The position numbers were made by a program, and so were the translations under genes. 64,000 bases of DNA from Gliomastix tumulicola. Its lineage: Eukaryota; Ascomycota; Sordariomycetes; Hypocreales; Bionectriaceae. This document shows, piece by piece, positions 43,178-54,587 of this stretch. Position 1 is the first letter of the stretch. Each line of letters starts with the position of its first letter. The notes under the pieces were generated by a model. The model saw only the letters and a list, made by a program, of their open reading frames with translations, had not been told where the DNA came from and did no database searches. The stretch lies in contig BCHX01000009.1 in the NCBI GenBank assembly GCA_001599755.1, positions 1 to 64,000 of the forward strand. Reading direction: 5' to 3'.

Positions 43178-46100
43178 GTGAGGTGAGGTTGCGTCGGGTG
43201 CTTGGGGAGAGGGAGGGGAGGGGGTGTGGATAAGAGGAGTTGGTGGTGGTGGGGGTCAGATATAGGGGGTGTGTGTGTAGTTGGCGAAGAAAGAGATGGA
43301 GACGCCGCAGAAGACGAAGACGAATTCGAAGCAACACTACTACTACCAAGGTCAACAGGCCTCACGCTATGATTCATCGACTGCCACGGCAGCATCGCAA
43401 GAGGAATCAGCGGGCTCGCCAATCACCAGCCAAGAATGCGCCACCCGCCGTCCCTGCTCCTCGTGTTCGTCCCAGACGCAGTCGCAGCGCGTCTCGAGAG
43501 AGAGAAAGGCAGGCCCAGAGTTACACCGCTTGCAACGCCTCTCTGGAAATAGCAAGCCCCGGTGCGCCAAACTCCGAGGTTATTGGACAGCCTCGTGAGC
43601 GCAGTCGCGTCCTGGGAGGGGGGGTCGTGCGGGCAGGTCATGTGGTCGTTGGAGCTGTGGCGCACACCAATGAGCGCACGGGGCCGCACACCATCACGAG
43701 GGGAGGGGGAGTGACAAGGGTCCTGCACCATCTCTCCACACCCCCCTCGGGAGGCAGATGCATAACGCCAACCCTCTCCATCTGCTATTTGTGGACAAGA
43801 CAAGGCCGTCGAACCAAAAGCAAGGCATTTGCGTCGTCGAACGGGTCCAGAAGGCAACACTACCCGAAGGATGGGGGAGGCTGTGGCTGACGCGGACTCT
43901 GGTTGGCCGGACCTCGTGTTTTCCTTTTCTCTCTCTCTCTCTGCACTGCCCAGACCCCGGACCCTCTTGGCTTGGCCTGCCATTCTACAGATCCTACACG
44001 AGGGTGGCGGCATTTTACTCTCCAGGGTTACATCCAGACAGACAAGGCCGCCCGCACACACACAAAGTTCGAGCCCCCTTGGTCTCCTCACGCCGTCATA
44101 GGGTGCCTCGTGGCGTCTTATCAAACCCTGACCGCCCTCTGGATGTCACCCTCTCCGAGAGGAACTAGCGAAATGCTGCCTTGCCCAGACCCCGCCAAAG
44201 CCTTGACTGACCCTTCTCCCGGTCCGGTCGAAGAGGAGAGCAGCAGGACGGGACTGAAGCCATCGGGTGGGTGGCATGACGCCCTCGACTCTTTTTGTTT
44301 GTCCATCCTCCCAACACTCACCGCTCCTCCCGGATGCGACTGTGGCCCGACCGACGACTGATGCTACCGTCTGCCGACTGGTCAAATGACCCCCCGAGTC
44401 CGCCCGCCATGGCCGCCTTTTGGGCCGCAGGACAGGGTCGTGACGCGTGTGGGATCGACACCTGCCCCTCTCCCTCATCATTTGCCCATCATCATCGTTA
44501 TCATCCGCTATCATCATTCCTCCAGTGCAGACCACACCATTTTGGTCTCCGGATACTCCCAGGAGACCAGACAAGGCTATGGAGAACATGATACAATCAG
44601 GCCATCCTGATATTGAATGATGACCCTTGATATCACTCGATGCAGCTCATTCGACGCTTGAGGGGCACACACACACACCCTGCTTCCCTCTTGGCATTCC
44701 ACTACCCTCGATGCTTTGCATATCAAGGGTAGTCCTCGCCTACCTTGGACCACACATGTGAGGGAAGCACCGGATCCTATTTGCTCACGGGGCCCTGCCT
44801 TGCTTGCTGCCTTGTTCACCTTGGACTGCCCAGCCTTCTTCCTACTACTACGCACACTCCCTTTCTTCCCCATCTCATTCGTCCCACTCCCCTTCTTTTT
44901 TTTCTCCCTCCCTGACCGGCCGGCGCGCAGACGGCACTTACACACGGACGGACAATACGGCGGGTGGGCATCACACACAATTTGTGTTCTTAGACGGGTC
45001 TAACTGGGAAAACGGCACTTTTATAGATGGTCTGGCAGATTCTTTTTACCCTTTCCTTATTGTCTCTGTCATTTTTTTTTTTTGGCTTTTTTGTTTTCAC
45101 ATGGATGGTCTTGGTTATTGGTACTGGTATAGAAGATACGACACTACCTACGTGTTCGGGGGACAACTATCTGGAGGGAACTCTAATGACGGGGGGATGA
45201 CGGATCGGATGCTGGATGACGGTTATGGTTTTTCTCTGCCCCTTGCCCTTCTTTTTTGATCCTTTTTTACTTTTCTTTTCTCACAACCCCCTGTTTCGTT
45301 CATCGCTTTGTTGATCGAGCTTTTTTTTTTTTTTTTTTTGACCTTTTAGCCACTGGGCTTACCCTACCTTACTTTGGAGGACATAATGCTTGTCGTGTCC
45401 CTTGTTTTATGTATTTTATCCCATGGCTTTTTTTGATGGGACTATTGGTTGGGATTTGGGATTAGGATTTGGTTTTTAGTTTGAGAATTTGAACACTTAT
45501 ACCCTTATCGTATCTTCGACTTGATCCTTCGGACTGGTGTGATATCATGACATGACTGATGCATGTGTATATCTAGGTCCCCCAAGGGGCTTCAACAGGA
45601 TATCCTTTTCATGTATACTTAATGTGAATTTTAAGAACTCTTCACATTCGATGAAGTCGATTCGAAGAATGGGTAAGCATTATGTAGACGATCGGCCCCC
45701 AGCTCATTATCAGACACTTCGACGTTCTTGACGCTATCCTACGTACCATCTAAATCTAGTAGTTTCGTGCACTGGAAAGTTGTGCCTAAATAAAAGAAAT
45801 ATTTGGTCTGTAGGCTCAAAGTTATGAACATCTCCATCTACGTCGTCTCATAGTCTCCTCTGTGAGTGTCAGGCTGTCGACAGAGCCCAAGCAGAAGTCC
45901 GTGCATCCACGTTCGTAGACACCAGCAGGAGCAGGAACATTCTCTGGGCTCGTGAAATTTCTGGCAATCGCTAGTGATCACTGAGAGCGCCGGGCCCCGT
46001 CTCATACGAGCAGCACACCAGATACGCAGTTTCTACCTTCAGCGCTATCGTTGGGCGTCCTGAGACCATATGGCGAGGCAGCCCTCTGGCAGACAACTAC

Positions 46101-46551
46101 GGCTGTGACTCTGGTCCTTCCATGAAGGATGAACATTCGTTCAAGAGAAAAGATATATTTTCAACAATGTAAAGCCCCAATGTTCATCAAGGAAGGCATC
46201 ACAGTCTTGGGGCTGTTGATATCAGCCAATGCCACCTTGGCTCGGTCGTCAGCGCTCACCATCTGAAGCAAGAAAGATGTGTCAAAATGAAGATGAAAGC
46301 AAGAACGCCGTCCCTATTCAATCGCTATATAACTTTTCTACGTACGCTCAGTGGTATAACAGACCTATACAATTCCAGTGTATCTCCAACCATAACACGC
46401 TTCTCCGCTCGCTTGATAACACCACCAAGGAGACAGTCTCACCGTCAAATGCTGACATACCCCATGAAGTAGGCGTACAAAATCGTAGGAACAGTTGACA
46501 GTCAGACTCTCCCGTCTCGCCCTTGTCTAGACGCATCCATCCGCCTTGCTC
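43178..46551. other. Intergenic region after the Medusa-like gene
   Basis: No supported gene. It holds GT repeats near 43270, a CT tract near 43930, poly-T runs at 45072-45081 and 45321-45339 (19 T), and generally T-rich DNA at 45000-45600, which may include a long 3' UTR. Reverse-strand frames at 43.4-44.6 kb show no family resemblance. Confidence 0.5.
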
Positions 46552-49132
46552 TCAAAACGTCTCGGCACCGAGGATGCTCTCTTCATACTCGGTCCTCCTC
46601 AACGCCTCATCGACATCATTCACAAACCGCGAGGGGCCAACCATGTCTACGATGCCGCTGCGCTCCATGACCCTCCACACAGGGCTGTTACCACCCGGTG
46701 TCGGTCCACGGGAGAAGAACACCCGTACGCCACGGTCACGGTAGTCGGCCACGATCTCGGCCAGGACCTGCGTGCCAGACCCGTCAATCGACGTCACGCC
46801 GTGAATATCAAAGATGACGTTGCGGTTCGCCTCGGTGCTCCTCAGACGCGGCAGCGCGGGGTGTGCCGCCGACGTGCCGTACATCTCGAGCCGCCTGAGC
46901 CGCGTCTTAAGCTCGCCGGTGTTGGCAAAGGTCAAGGGCTCGGGGATCTTGACGATGAGGCAGCCTTCGATAGACTCGGTGGAGACATGGCCCTCTGCGT
47001 TCTCGAAGCGATTTGTGCCGGGGACGCGGCCCATGATCTGGATCCGAGGTCGGGTACTGTGGCGGATGACCATGAGGAGAGAGACGCCGACGCCCAGAGC
47101 CATGCCGAAAGTAAGGGAGTAGAAGATGGTGGCGAGGAAGATAAGTGCCATGAGACCGAGCTCGGTCCAGCCTCGGATGCGCCAGAAGAAGGAGATGTCA
47201 TGAGGAGCTTCCTCCATCAACGAGTAGGCGACGACAGAGATCATGGACGAGAGGACGGGTTTCTAGACAATGTCCAGTCAGCTATGCGCGGGATAAAACG
47301 ACAGTGAGGTCACTTACCGGCAGGTAGTAGAAGTAGGGGAGGAGGAAGAGAATGCACAGCAAGGAGACGAGACTGAGGAAGACGGAGCTCATCGGGCTCT
47401 TACCGCCTGTCTGCTGGTTCACCTTGCTTCGGCCATAGCCTCCAAATGCAGGAATGCTGCAAAAGCTGCCGCCCACGAAATTTGCGACACCGAGGGCAAT
47501 CAGCTCGCGGTTCGCACTCAACTGCATGCCCTTGATGGTCTCGCTGCCGCCGAGACTCTTAGCAGCGACCGACGACTCGAAGAAGCCGAGGAGAGCGATG
47601 AGAAACGAGTTGGACATGGCTTCGCGAATGAATGTGATGTTGGACGGCAGGAAAGGCCAACGAAAGACGAACAGGCTGCCCGACGCTGTCTTGATGTTGC
47701 CGAGAATCTCGACGCCCAGCTCGTCCCATCGGAGCTGCCAGCACAGGATGATGGAAGCGACCACGACAATGAAGCGGTCTGGGACAAATACGACAGACGG
47801 AAATCGTGGCTGGAGATACTTCTTTCCCTCACTGTAGAATCATGTAAGTTAGCAAACGGGCGACCAAAGCGTAATGTATTTGCCAAGCCAACATACCGAG
47901 CAATCATGATGATGACGAAGCTAACCGCAGCGACAGCAAATGTCGGCAGATGGGTATTCCCGATGTTCTCAATGATGAACTTGATCTTGTCCACACTGCT
48001 CCCATGGCTGATTCCCGCCTTTTCCGCACGACCAGACAGCCCCAGCTCGGGGATGAGCTGGTCGACAAAGATGACGAAGCCGATGGCACTGATGAAGCCT
48101 CGGAGGAAAGGCCTGCTCAGCACGCTGTCGAGGAATCCCAGTCTGACCAAGCCAGCGATCAGGACCATGGCTCCAGCCATCCCGGTGACGATGCCGCAGA
48201 TGGTAGCTTGGAGAGCCTCATCTTCATGCCCACCCGAATCAGCGCTGCTTTTCACAGCAGCGCCAACGAGCAGGGAGCCAGCAGCCTCGGGCCCTACCAC
48301 CATCTGGGGGCATGACCCGAAGATGGCGTAGATAAACGGGTTGAAGACGAAGGCGTACAGCCCATGGATCGGGGGAACATGAGCGAGGTTGCTCGCGTAC
48401 GACAGCGCCATGGGCAGGTAGAACGAAGCCATGGTCAGGGCAGATATCAGGTCGCCCTGGAGCATGTGCAATTTGTATTGCTGGATCCACGTCAAGCATG
48501 GGACGTAATAAGCAATGTACCTGCTATTGTCAGCACCCATCCATCAAAGATGGCATGGGGGTTATTGGGCCAACTCACATCAACGATGTGTCACGAATTC
48601 CGGCCTGCTCGGCCAGCTCGCTGCTCCGGCCCATCTTCTTCGTTGTTACCCTCCTCTTCAGCCACCTCTTCCAATCCTCATGGCCAACGAGATGTGTGAT
48701 GGCATCGTCCAGAACGGGAATCTTGGTCCCCGACGCCGACGACGAAGAGGCATCGTCCTCGGTATCGTAGGACCGGCGCCCAGAGGCGTCGACGGGGCTC
48801 GACGGACGAGGGCTAAAGGTCCCGTGTGTGCATTCGCCGCCGTGCGCAGGATGCGAGGTCGACCGTCGGTCGCGATCCGACTGGTCGGAGATCAAGGGCG
48901 TCGACTCGCTCGCGAAGACGCCCCCTCGCGGAGAAGACGCCGTTGGTCCCGATCTCGGCGGCTGGCCCGACGCTCGGGAACGGTCTCCCCCGCGACTGGG
49001 CGTGCTGCTCCCACTGCTGCCGCCGTCATCGCTGCCAGGGACTCGGTGGGTGTTGCGGAGGGTGCTCGGCTGGACAGGTCGGTGGTCGGCCGGGGTAGAG
49101 TAGGTTCGGAGGTTCGGCGGTCGTCCAGACAT
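46552..49132 (-). CDS. SulP/SLC26 anion transporter with STAS domain
   Basis: Membrane transporter for sulfate or a related anion. Four exons, 49132-48579, 48520-47897, 47831-47318 and 47262-46552, give 800 aa, all in phase with GTRNGT donors. The first 130 residues are a Ser/Pro/Arg-rich cytosolic tail. The SulP core starts near residue 185 (YIAYYVPCLTWIQQYKL) and contains the substrate-site region MALSYASNLAHVPPIHGLYA and GPEAAGSLLVGAAV, followed by about ten more helices and RELIALGVANFVGGSF. The last 150 residues form a STAS domain (EGCLIVKIPEPLTFANTGEL, NVIFDIHGVTSIDGSG). The long N-terminal tail fits the vacuolar-type SulP relatives of yeasts better than the plasma-membrane sulfate permeases, but the substrate is not settled by sequence. 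Confidence 0.9.
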
Positions 49133-49860
49133 GGTCAGTTGCGTATAGCCCTCGGGGGAACGCGATTCGTCAGCGCAGAGTGTCGAGAAGCGACGGTATT
49201 GTAGAAGGAAGCAGTCGAATGCGCGAGTCGGCAAGCAACGGTGGCGGACGGGAGTTCGAGTCTAGGAGGGTCTGGTAGCACAGGGAACAGCGAAAAGGCC
49301 GAGACATTCCGTGTCGAGCAATAGCACTGTCAGAGACTCGCAAGATGCATAGAAGGAGGTTTCACAACGAGGGGTGATCCCGAATGGGAAATAGATAAGC
49401 GACAACGAGGGGATGGGGGAGAGGGATGGAATTGACAAGGCGACAGGACGCCTTTCCTTGCGTGTGTGGTTGTAACTCGGAAGAAGTCCAAGGAAGAGAC
49501 GGAAGCCAGGAAGCGATCATGGGAAGGAAAGGAAGTGGAGGTGGCAATGACGAAGATGACATAAAAGTATGGTAAAAATATGCATTATAAATCACCAAGC
49601 TATTAGAGGTCCCTTTTTGTCTCCACAGCTCCCTTCTCCTTGCCTTGGCGGCATTGACAGCGGTATCGATAAGGGACGAGACCCACATGACTCCCTGGGA
49701 CTTCAGCCTCCCACCTCCATCTGCTGATGTTGTCCCTTGACCTCACACCATTCAGCTGACGGGTCAGCGAGTCCTTCGCTAATATGGACTCTTCGTCTCG
49801 GGTGCGGCGGCGACAGATGGCGGCAGCAGCTCGTCAACCAATGATCGATTCTATGGACCC
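49133..49860. other. Intergenic region, no gene seen
   Basis: It holds the promoter and leader of the SulP gene and the 3' side of the secreted-protein gene. No further feature was recognised. Confidence 0.5.
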
Positions 49861-51792
49861 TCAGTCGAGCTTGATATGGTTGTAGGTCTCGCGCCAGTGC
49901 AGACCGATGACATTGGGCGGCGGACGGCAGAAGAGCACCTTCGGATCGGGGCCCTTATCCTTGTCGCAACCCTTCTTCGGTGGCTTTTTCTTCTTGGGTC
50001 CCTTGCCGCCTGCCTCTGCAGGGCCGCCTGTGTTGATAATGGGCACTCCTCCGCCACTCACCTCCTGACGTCCCTTGGGCTTCTTATCCCGCTTCACCAG
50101 CTTGGAGGCCATCGACGAGGGCGTTGTGACACCCGTCGAGTCTGTTGATGGCGTTGTTGCATCCGTCAAGCCTGTCGACTGCGTAGATCCCAAAGACGCA
50201 GGAGACTCAAGAGACTCAGGAGAATCAAGAGTCTCAAGAAACTCAAGGGATTCGTCAGACTCAGCAGATTCAAGAGACTCAAGAGATTCGAGAGACCGCT
50301 TCCTTCCGCGTTTCCCACCACCGCCACCGCCAGACCTCCCACCACCCATACCGCCACCGGACTTGCTTCCTCCTCCGTGGCCGCCTCCATACTTGGCTCC
50401 TAAGCCTCCGGCGCCTCCTGATTTTCCCCCTCCGTAGGAACCTCTGCTTGAGCTCGTCGACCCCGCGTATGACTGGCCACTGGATCCGGATCCCGGGGGT
50501 TTGGATGCATACGAACCTGGTGTGTTCCGTTGGGCGGCCGACTTCAGCCAGGAGGTGGAAGCTCCTGAGCCGGTCGCTGCGCCATGTCCCCTACCAGAGC
50601 CGGCCACGGCAGGGGCACTTCCTGCCTTGCCTTGTGAGTTCATCTGGGTAGCTGCACGTAACCACGGGGAGACGCCTCCGGATAGGGAGGCCTTGGGGCC
50701 GCCACCAGCAGCCTTCACCCCGTTCATCCAGGACTGGACCTTTGCATTGTTTGCCTTGGTTTGGGCGCTAACTGAACCACCCGGCCAGGACCAAGAGGAG
50801 CGCCCGCTACCATAGCTGGACACAGAGGGGAGGCTCTTGGAGCCCGTGGAGATGGCACCGGCAGCCCTCAGCATCCAACTAGGCGCCTGCAAGCCGGACC
50901 CCTTGCTCAGCCAGGATGCCATGGAGCTCGTCGTTGATTGACTGCTACTTCGACTGTGGCCCGATCCAGAGCCTGATACAGAGCTTCTAGAACCAGAGCG
51001 TAAGCTGGCAGTGCCTGCGGTCAGCCAGGCGGGACCACCGCCTGCGGGTCGGACAGGGCGAGGATGTGCCAGAGGGACCGAACTCCCAGAGCTACCAGAT
51101 GAAGACCTGGACCGGGAACTGGGTCCTGGGCGAGACCCAAGACTGTGACGGGAGTCCACACTATATCGTCGAGACTCGCCTCCGCCTCCGCCTCCGCCTC
51201 CGCGGCTGACCGCACCACGTCCGCCCTTGGCTTGCGCTGCAGGTCTCGTCGGTCTGCCAAGGTAGGGATGTTTAGCCTTCACCGCAGCAATTCTGTCCTT
51301 CATATGGGACCATGCCCTCTGCACGGTCGACTTGGGCGGTATCGCGCCTCCCTTGACACCCGCGAACGCTGGAGCTGGGCCCTTGGGGCCGTGCCCTGAG
51401 ACCTTCTTGACAGCCGACATGATGCCCTTGACTGTGTGTGAAGCTCTGTCTTTTGCGGCCGCAGCCTTGGCTTTCACTGACGCCACAGCCTGGTCCTTCT
51501 TGGCCGTCGCCTTGTCCTTCGCGTCGGCGATCTTCTCGTTCGTCCTCTCCCCGTTTGTTGGGCCTGGTATGGCGCCTCCAGCGGCGCCGGGGAACACTGC
51601 GGGCGGGCGGACATTGCCGGGCCGCATTTGCAGGACCTTCGAGGCGGCGGCTCGAATCCTGCCGACTTTCTTTCCAGGCATGTATGCGCCGGCATGGCCC
51701 CAGGCAGGGCCTGGGTTGTTACGGGGGATGGGCTGGCTGACGGCCGCAAGGGCCAGGGCCAGCAAGATGTAGAGTAGATGCCACCGACGCAT
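49861..51792 (-). CDS. Secreted Gly/Ser-rich protein with repeated Trp motifs
   Basis: Intronless, 643 aa, no recognised family. A clear signal peptide (MRRWHLLYILLALALAAVSQ) is followed by a Lys/Ala-rich helix region (KIADAKDKATAKKDQAVAS). The long Gly/Ser-rich middle has at least six short motifs of the form x-W-[LM]: GPAWLTAG, MASWLSKG, APSWMLRA, VQSWMNGV, VSPWLRAA and STSWLKSA. Next come a glycine-rich block and two dibasic sites (GKRGRKR and KLVKR). A striking acidic run, SLESLESLESAESDESLEF, follows the first. The end carries a Cys pair (KKGCDKDKGPDPKVLFC) and NVIGLHWRETYNHIKLD, which looks like a folded, conserved module. Kex2-type processing and a cell-wall or adhesive role are possible, but function is unknown. 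Confidence 0.75.
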   Translation of the reverse strand: MRRWHLLYILLALALAAVSQPIPRNNPGPAWGHAGAYMPGKKVGRIRAAASKVLQMRPGNVRPPAVFPGAAGGAIPGPTNGERTNEKIADAKDKATAKKDQAVASVKAKAAAAKDRASHTVKGIMSAVKKVSGHGPKGPAPAFAGVKGGAIPPKSTVQRAWSHMKDRIAAVKAKHPYLGRPTRPAAQAKGGRGAVSRGGGGGGGGESRRYSVDSRHSLGSRPGPSSRSRSSSGSSGSSVPLAHPRPVRPAGGGPAWLTAGTASLRSGSRSSVSGSGSGHSRSSSQSTTSSMASWLSKGSGLQAPSWMLRAAGAISTGSKSLPSVSSYGSGRSSWSWPGGSVSAQTKANNAKVQSWMNGVKAAGGGPKASLSGGVSPWLRAATQMNSQGKAGSAPAVAGSGRGHGAATGSGASTSWLKSAAQRNTPGSYASKPPGSGSSGQSYAGSTSSSRGSYGGGKSGGAGGLGAKYGGGHGGGSKSGGGMGGGRSGGGGGGKRGRKRSLESLESLESAESDESLEFLETLDSPESLESPASLGSTQSTGLTDATTPSTDSTGVTTPSSMASKLVKRDKKPKGRQEVSGGGVPIINTGGPAEAGGKGPKKKKPPKKGCDKDKGPDPKVLFCRPPPNVIGLHWRETYNHIKLD

Positions 51793-52144
51793 CTTGGGAG
51801 TTGGTGGAAGGGACCGAGATATGTATGATAGGAGAGGGCGACGGAGGACTTCGAGGAGAGGGGTCGGCTAAGGCCGAGGGCCAGAGAAGCAAGCCCGCGT
51901 CGGTGAGGGGAAGCCAACAAGCGTGTTGAAGTCAAGAGTAACATACATACATACATACATACATACCTTGTTCACAATTCTCCCCCTCATCAAGATCAAA
52001 AGAGCCATTGTGGGATATGCCACGAAACGGTTGGGGAGGTCGGCACACGTTGGGAGGTATTTTTGGCATCATTATAAACAACCTAAAAAGTCCATGTACA
52101 TGCGTGTCTCATACACCCACAACGCTATATCCATCTCCCCCCTC
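51793..52144. repeat. Intergenic gap with (ACAT)n microsatellite at 51941-51966
   Basis: The 352-bp gap holds the signal-peptide gene's promoter and the thiolase 3' end. The (ACAT)n run of six units is the only repeat. Confidence 0.7.
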
Positions 52145-53625
52145 TTAGATCTGCTCGTTCACAAACAGTCCAGCCATGCCCATACCCGTGCCGATGCACA
52201 TGCTCGTCAGCAGGATCTTCTTCTTCGTCCTCCGCAGCTCGCTCAGGCCCGTGACGATCTGGCGGGCACCCGTCGCACCCAGAGGGTGACCCAGGGCGAT
52301 GGCGCCGCCGCGCGGGTTCAGCTTGTTCCAGTCGAGGCTGAGCTTGTCGCGGCAGTAGACGGCCATGGAGGCGAAGGCCTCGTTGATCTCGACGACGTCG
52401 ACGTCATCGAGGGTGATGCCGAGCTGGGTCAGGAGCTTGGGGATGGCGAGGCTGGGGCCGATGCCCATAATGCGCGGGGCGAGGCCAGCCACCGTGGTCG
52501 CGACGTACTTGGCGAGGATGGGCTGGCCGAGCTTGATGGCCGTTGAGCGCTTCATGAGGATGACGGCGGCGGCTGCAAATCCGCCATGTTAGCTTTCCTC
52601 CACTGTACAAGTTCCGCGGGCAACGGGTTTGTTTGTTGGGCGTAACTCACCTCCATCCGTGATCTGGCTGGCGTTGCCACCGGTGGTGCAGCCTCCCCAC
52701 TGGGGGAACGCCGCGCGGATCTTGCCCAACGACTCGGGCGTTGTGCCGGGCCGGATGCCCTCGTCCTTGGTCAGCGTAACCTCCGTCTCCTTGCCATCGG
52801 CGCCCTTGACCTTGGTCGTGATGGGCACGATCTCATCGTCGAACCAGCCGGCCTTCTGCGCCCGCTCGGCGCGCTGGAAGCTCTCGGCCGCAAACTTGTC
52901 CATCTCGGGCCGGCCGACGTCGAAGTCGCGGCTGACGTTCTCGCTCGTCCAGCCCATGGGCTGCTCGCAGTCGGCGGCCTCCTGGCTGATACCCGTGACG
53001 CCCACGTCGATGGGCTGCTCGAGGCGGTCGCCGCCGACGGACATGCTCTCGGCGCCGAGGGCGATGCCGACCTCGATGGAGCCGTTGGCGATGGCGTGCG
53101 CGATGTCGGCCGTGGCCTTGAGGCCCGAGGAGCAGAAGCGGTTCACCGTCGAGGCGCCGGCCGTGTTGGGGAAGCCCGCGGCGAGGGCGGCCGCGCGTAG
53201 CTTGTAGGCGGCCTTGCCGTCCGAGACCTGTAGATCACCAGTCAGTCAGCCATGCCGTCCTTCCCGTATTTACTGTAGGTGGTGCAGTGGGATACGCACA
53301 TTGCCGAGGCAGATGTCCTCCACGAGCGCCGGGTCGAGCCCGGAGCGCTGTCGGACCTGGGCCAGCAGCGAGTAGACCAGGAACTCCAGGCTCGTATCCT
53401 TAAAGCCGCCCTTCTTCGCCTTAGTCAGCGGCGTGCGGATCGCGAGCGTGATCACAATGTCGTCGGCATTCTTTGACTGGCTGCAATTCAAGAAATGGTC
53501 AGCGAAAGGGGAAAAAACCAAGACACGCAGCCCGGATCGTCGGAGGGGTGAGACACGGACATGGAGTTCAAGCTAGAACCGGGGTTCAAGTGCTTGATGA
53601 TGGAACCGATTCGCTCAGCGGCCAT
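52145..53625 (-). CDS. Peroxisomal 3-ketoacyl-CoA thiolase
   Basis: Last enzyme of fatty-acid beta-oxidation, splitting 3-ketoacyl-CoA with CoA. Four exons, 53625-53561, 53480-53300, 53227-52651 and 52572-52145, give 416 aa in phase. The first intron uses an unusual donor, GTCCGT. The N-terminus MAAERIGSIIKHL contains RI-x5-HL, a type 2 peroxisomal targeting signal. The nucleophile is C114 in VNRFCSSGL. NEAFA, GGAIALGHPLGATGAR (catalytic His) and SMCIGTGMGMAG (second Cys) complete the active site. It is divergent from the helicase gene with a gap of about 960 bp that holds no other gene. Confidence 0.93.
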
Positions 53626-54587
53626 GGTGACGGATTCTAGGAAAATTGTCCTGACCAGCAAAAAATATTATATTCAAAAGAAAGAAACCGTGCAGACAGG
53701 AACCCAAGGCGAGACGCGAAGGGTGATTATTAAAACTGTCGCGGAAATTCCGAGGTCTACGGTAGAACGTTTCCCTTTCTGTAGGATCGCAGCCGAGGTA
53801 CCCGCGACGGCTGCAGCATGGGTCTCTCGGTGGTGATTATGGCGGTATTAACGTGGAACTTAAGTACGGATCCCGAGGCATGGGACGTATCACTCTGGCT
53901 ACCCTGAATCCGAGAGCCAGGAATTAGGTTTCTTGAATTTTTCTTTGTATTTTTCTGTAATATCCTCGACGAGATTATTATAGTGAATTCAAGGGAGCAG
54001 TCACTCTTTCGTCCAGAGTAGTACCTACGTCCAATGTTACGAGTACATCTGTCCTCTGCCACCCAGCGCATCAACATCGGACTGTCTCACAGGCAGAGCG
54101 GTCAGACAATTGCCAGGATACACCGAAGGGCGCGGAATTACAATTAGCCTCCGATCCCGCTCTGCTCCGTCCTCGTGGTGCGGTTATTCAAGGCACTATC
54201 TCTCCCAGACTCAAGTGTGGCTGGTGATTTATCACTCGCCACAGGTCCACATGAGCCGCGCTAAGATAATCGATAAGACATTTCACCAGCCACAGGGTCC
54301 CTTGGCTGCTTGCCGAAAATAGCAAATTTCATCGTTGTTCAGCACGACTCGCCCCCGATTCACCTCACCTCTTTGTCACTTCCTCCCTCGAACCGATTCC
54401 CTTATCTTTGCGCCATCCCACCTGAGCCCTTCCACTGATTTCTTTTCCTTCCCTTCTCACGTTCGCACCGAGGACGAGACTCACCCAACAATCTCTGGTT
54501 TTCGTTGATCCCCGTGAAGGACAAACATCACGTCAGCGACAAACAGACTTCTGCGCTTGAGCAGCTACTGAGAAAACAACACCCTAG
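53626..54587. promoter_or_regulatory. Divergent intergenic region, thiolase / helicase
   Basis: It holds both promoters. The part near the helicase (54340-54480) is CT-rich. No other gene was seen. Confidence 0.4.
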
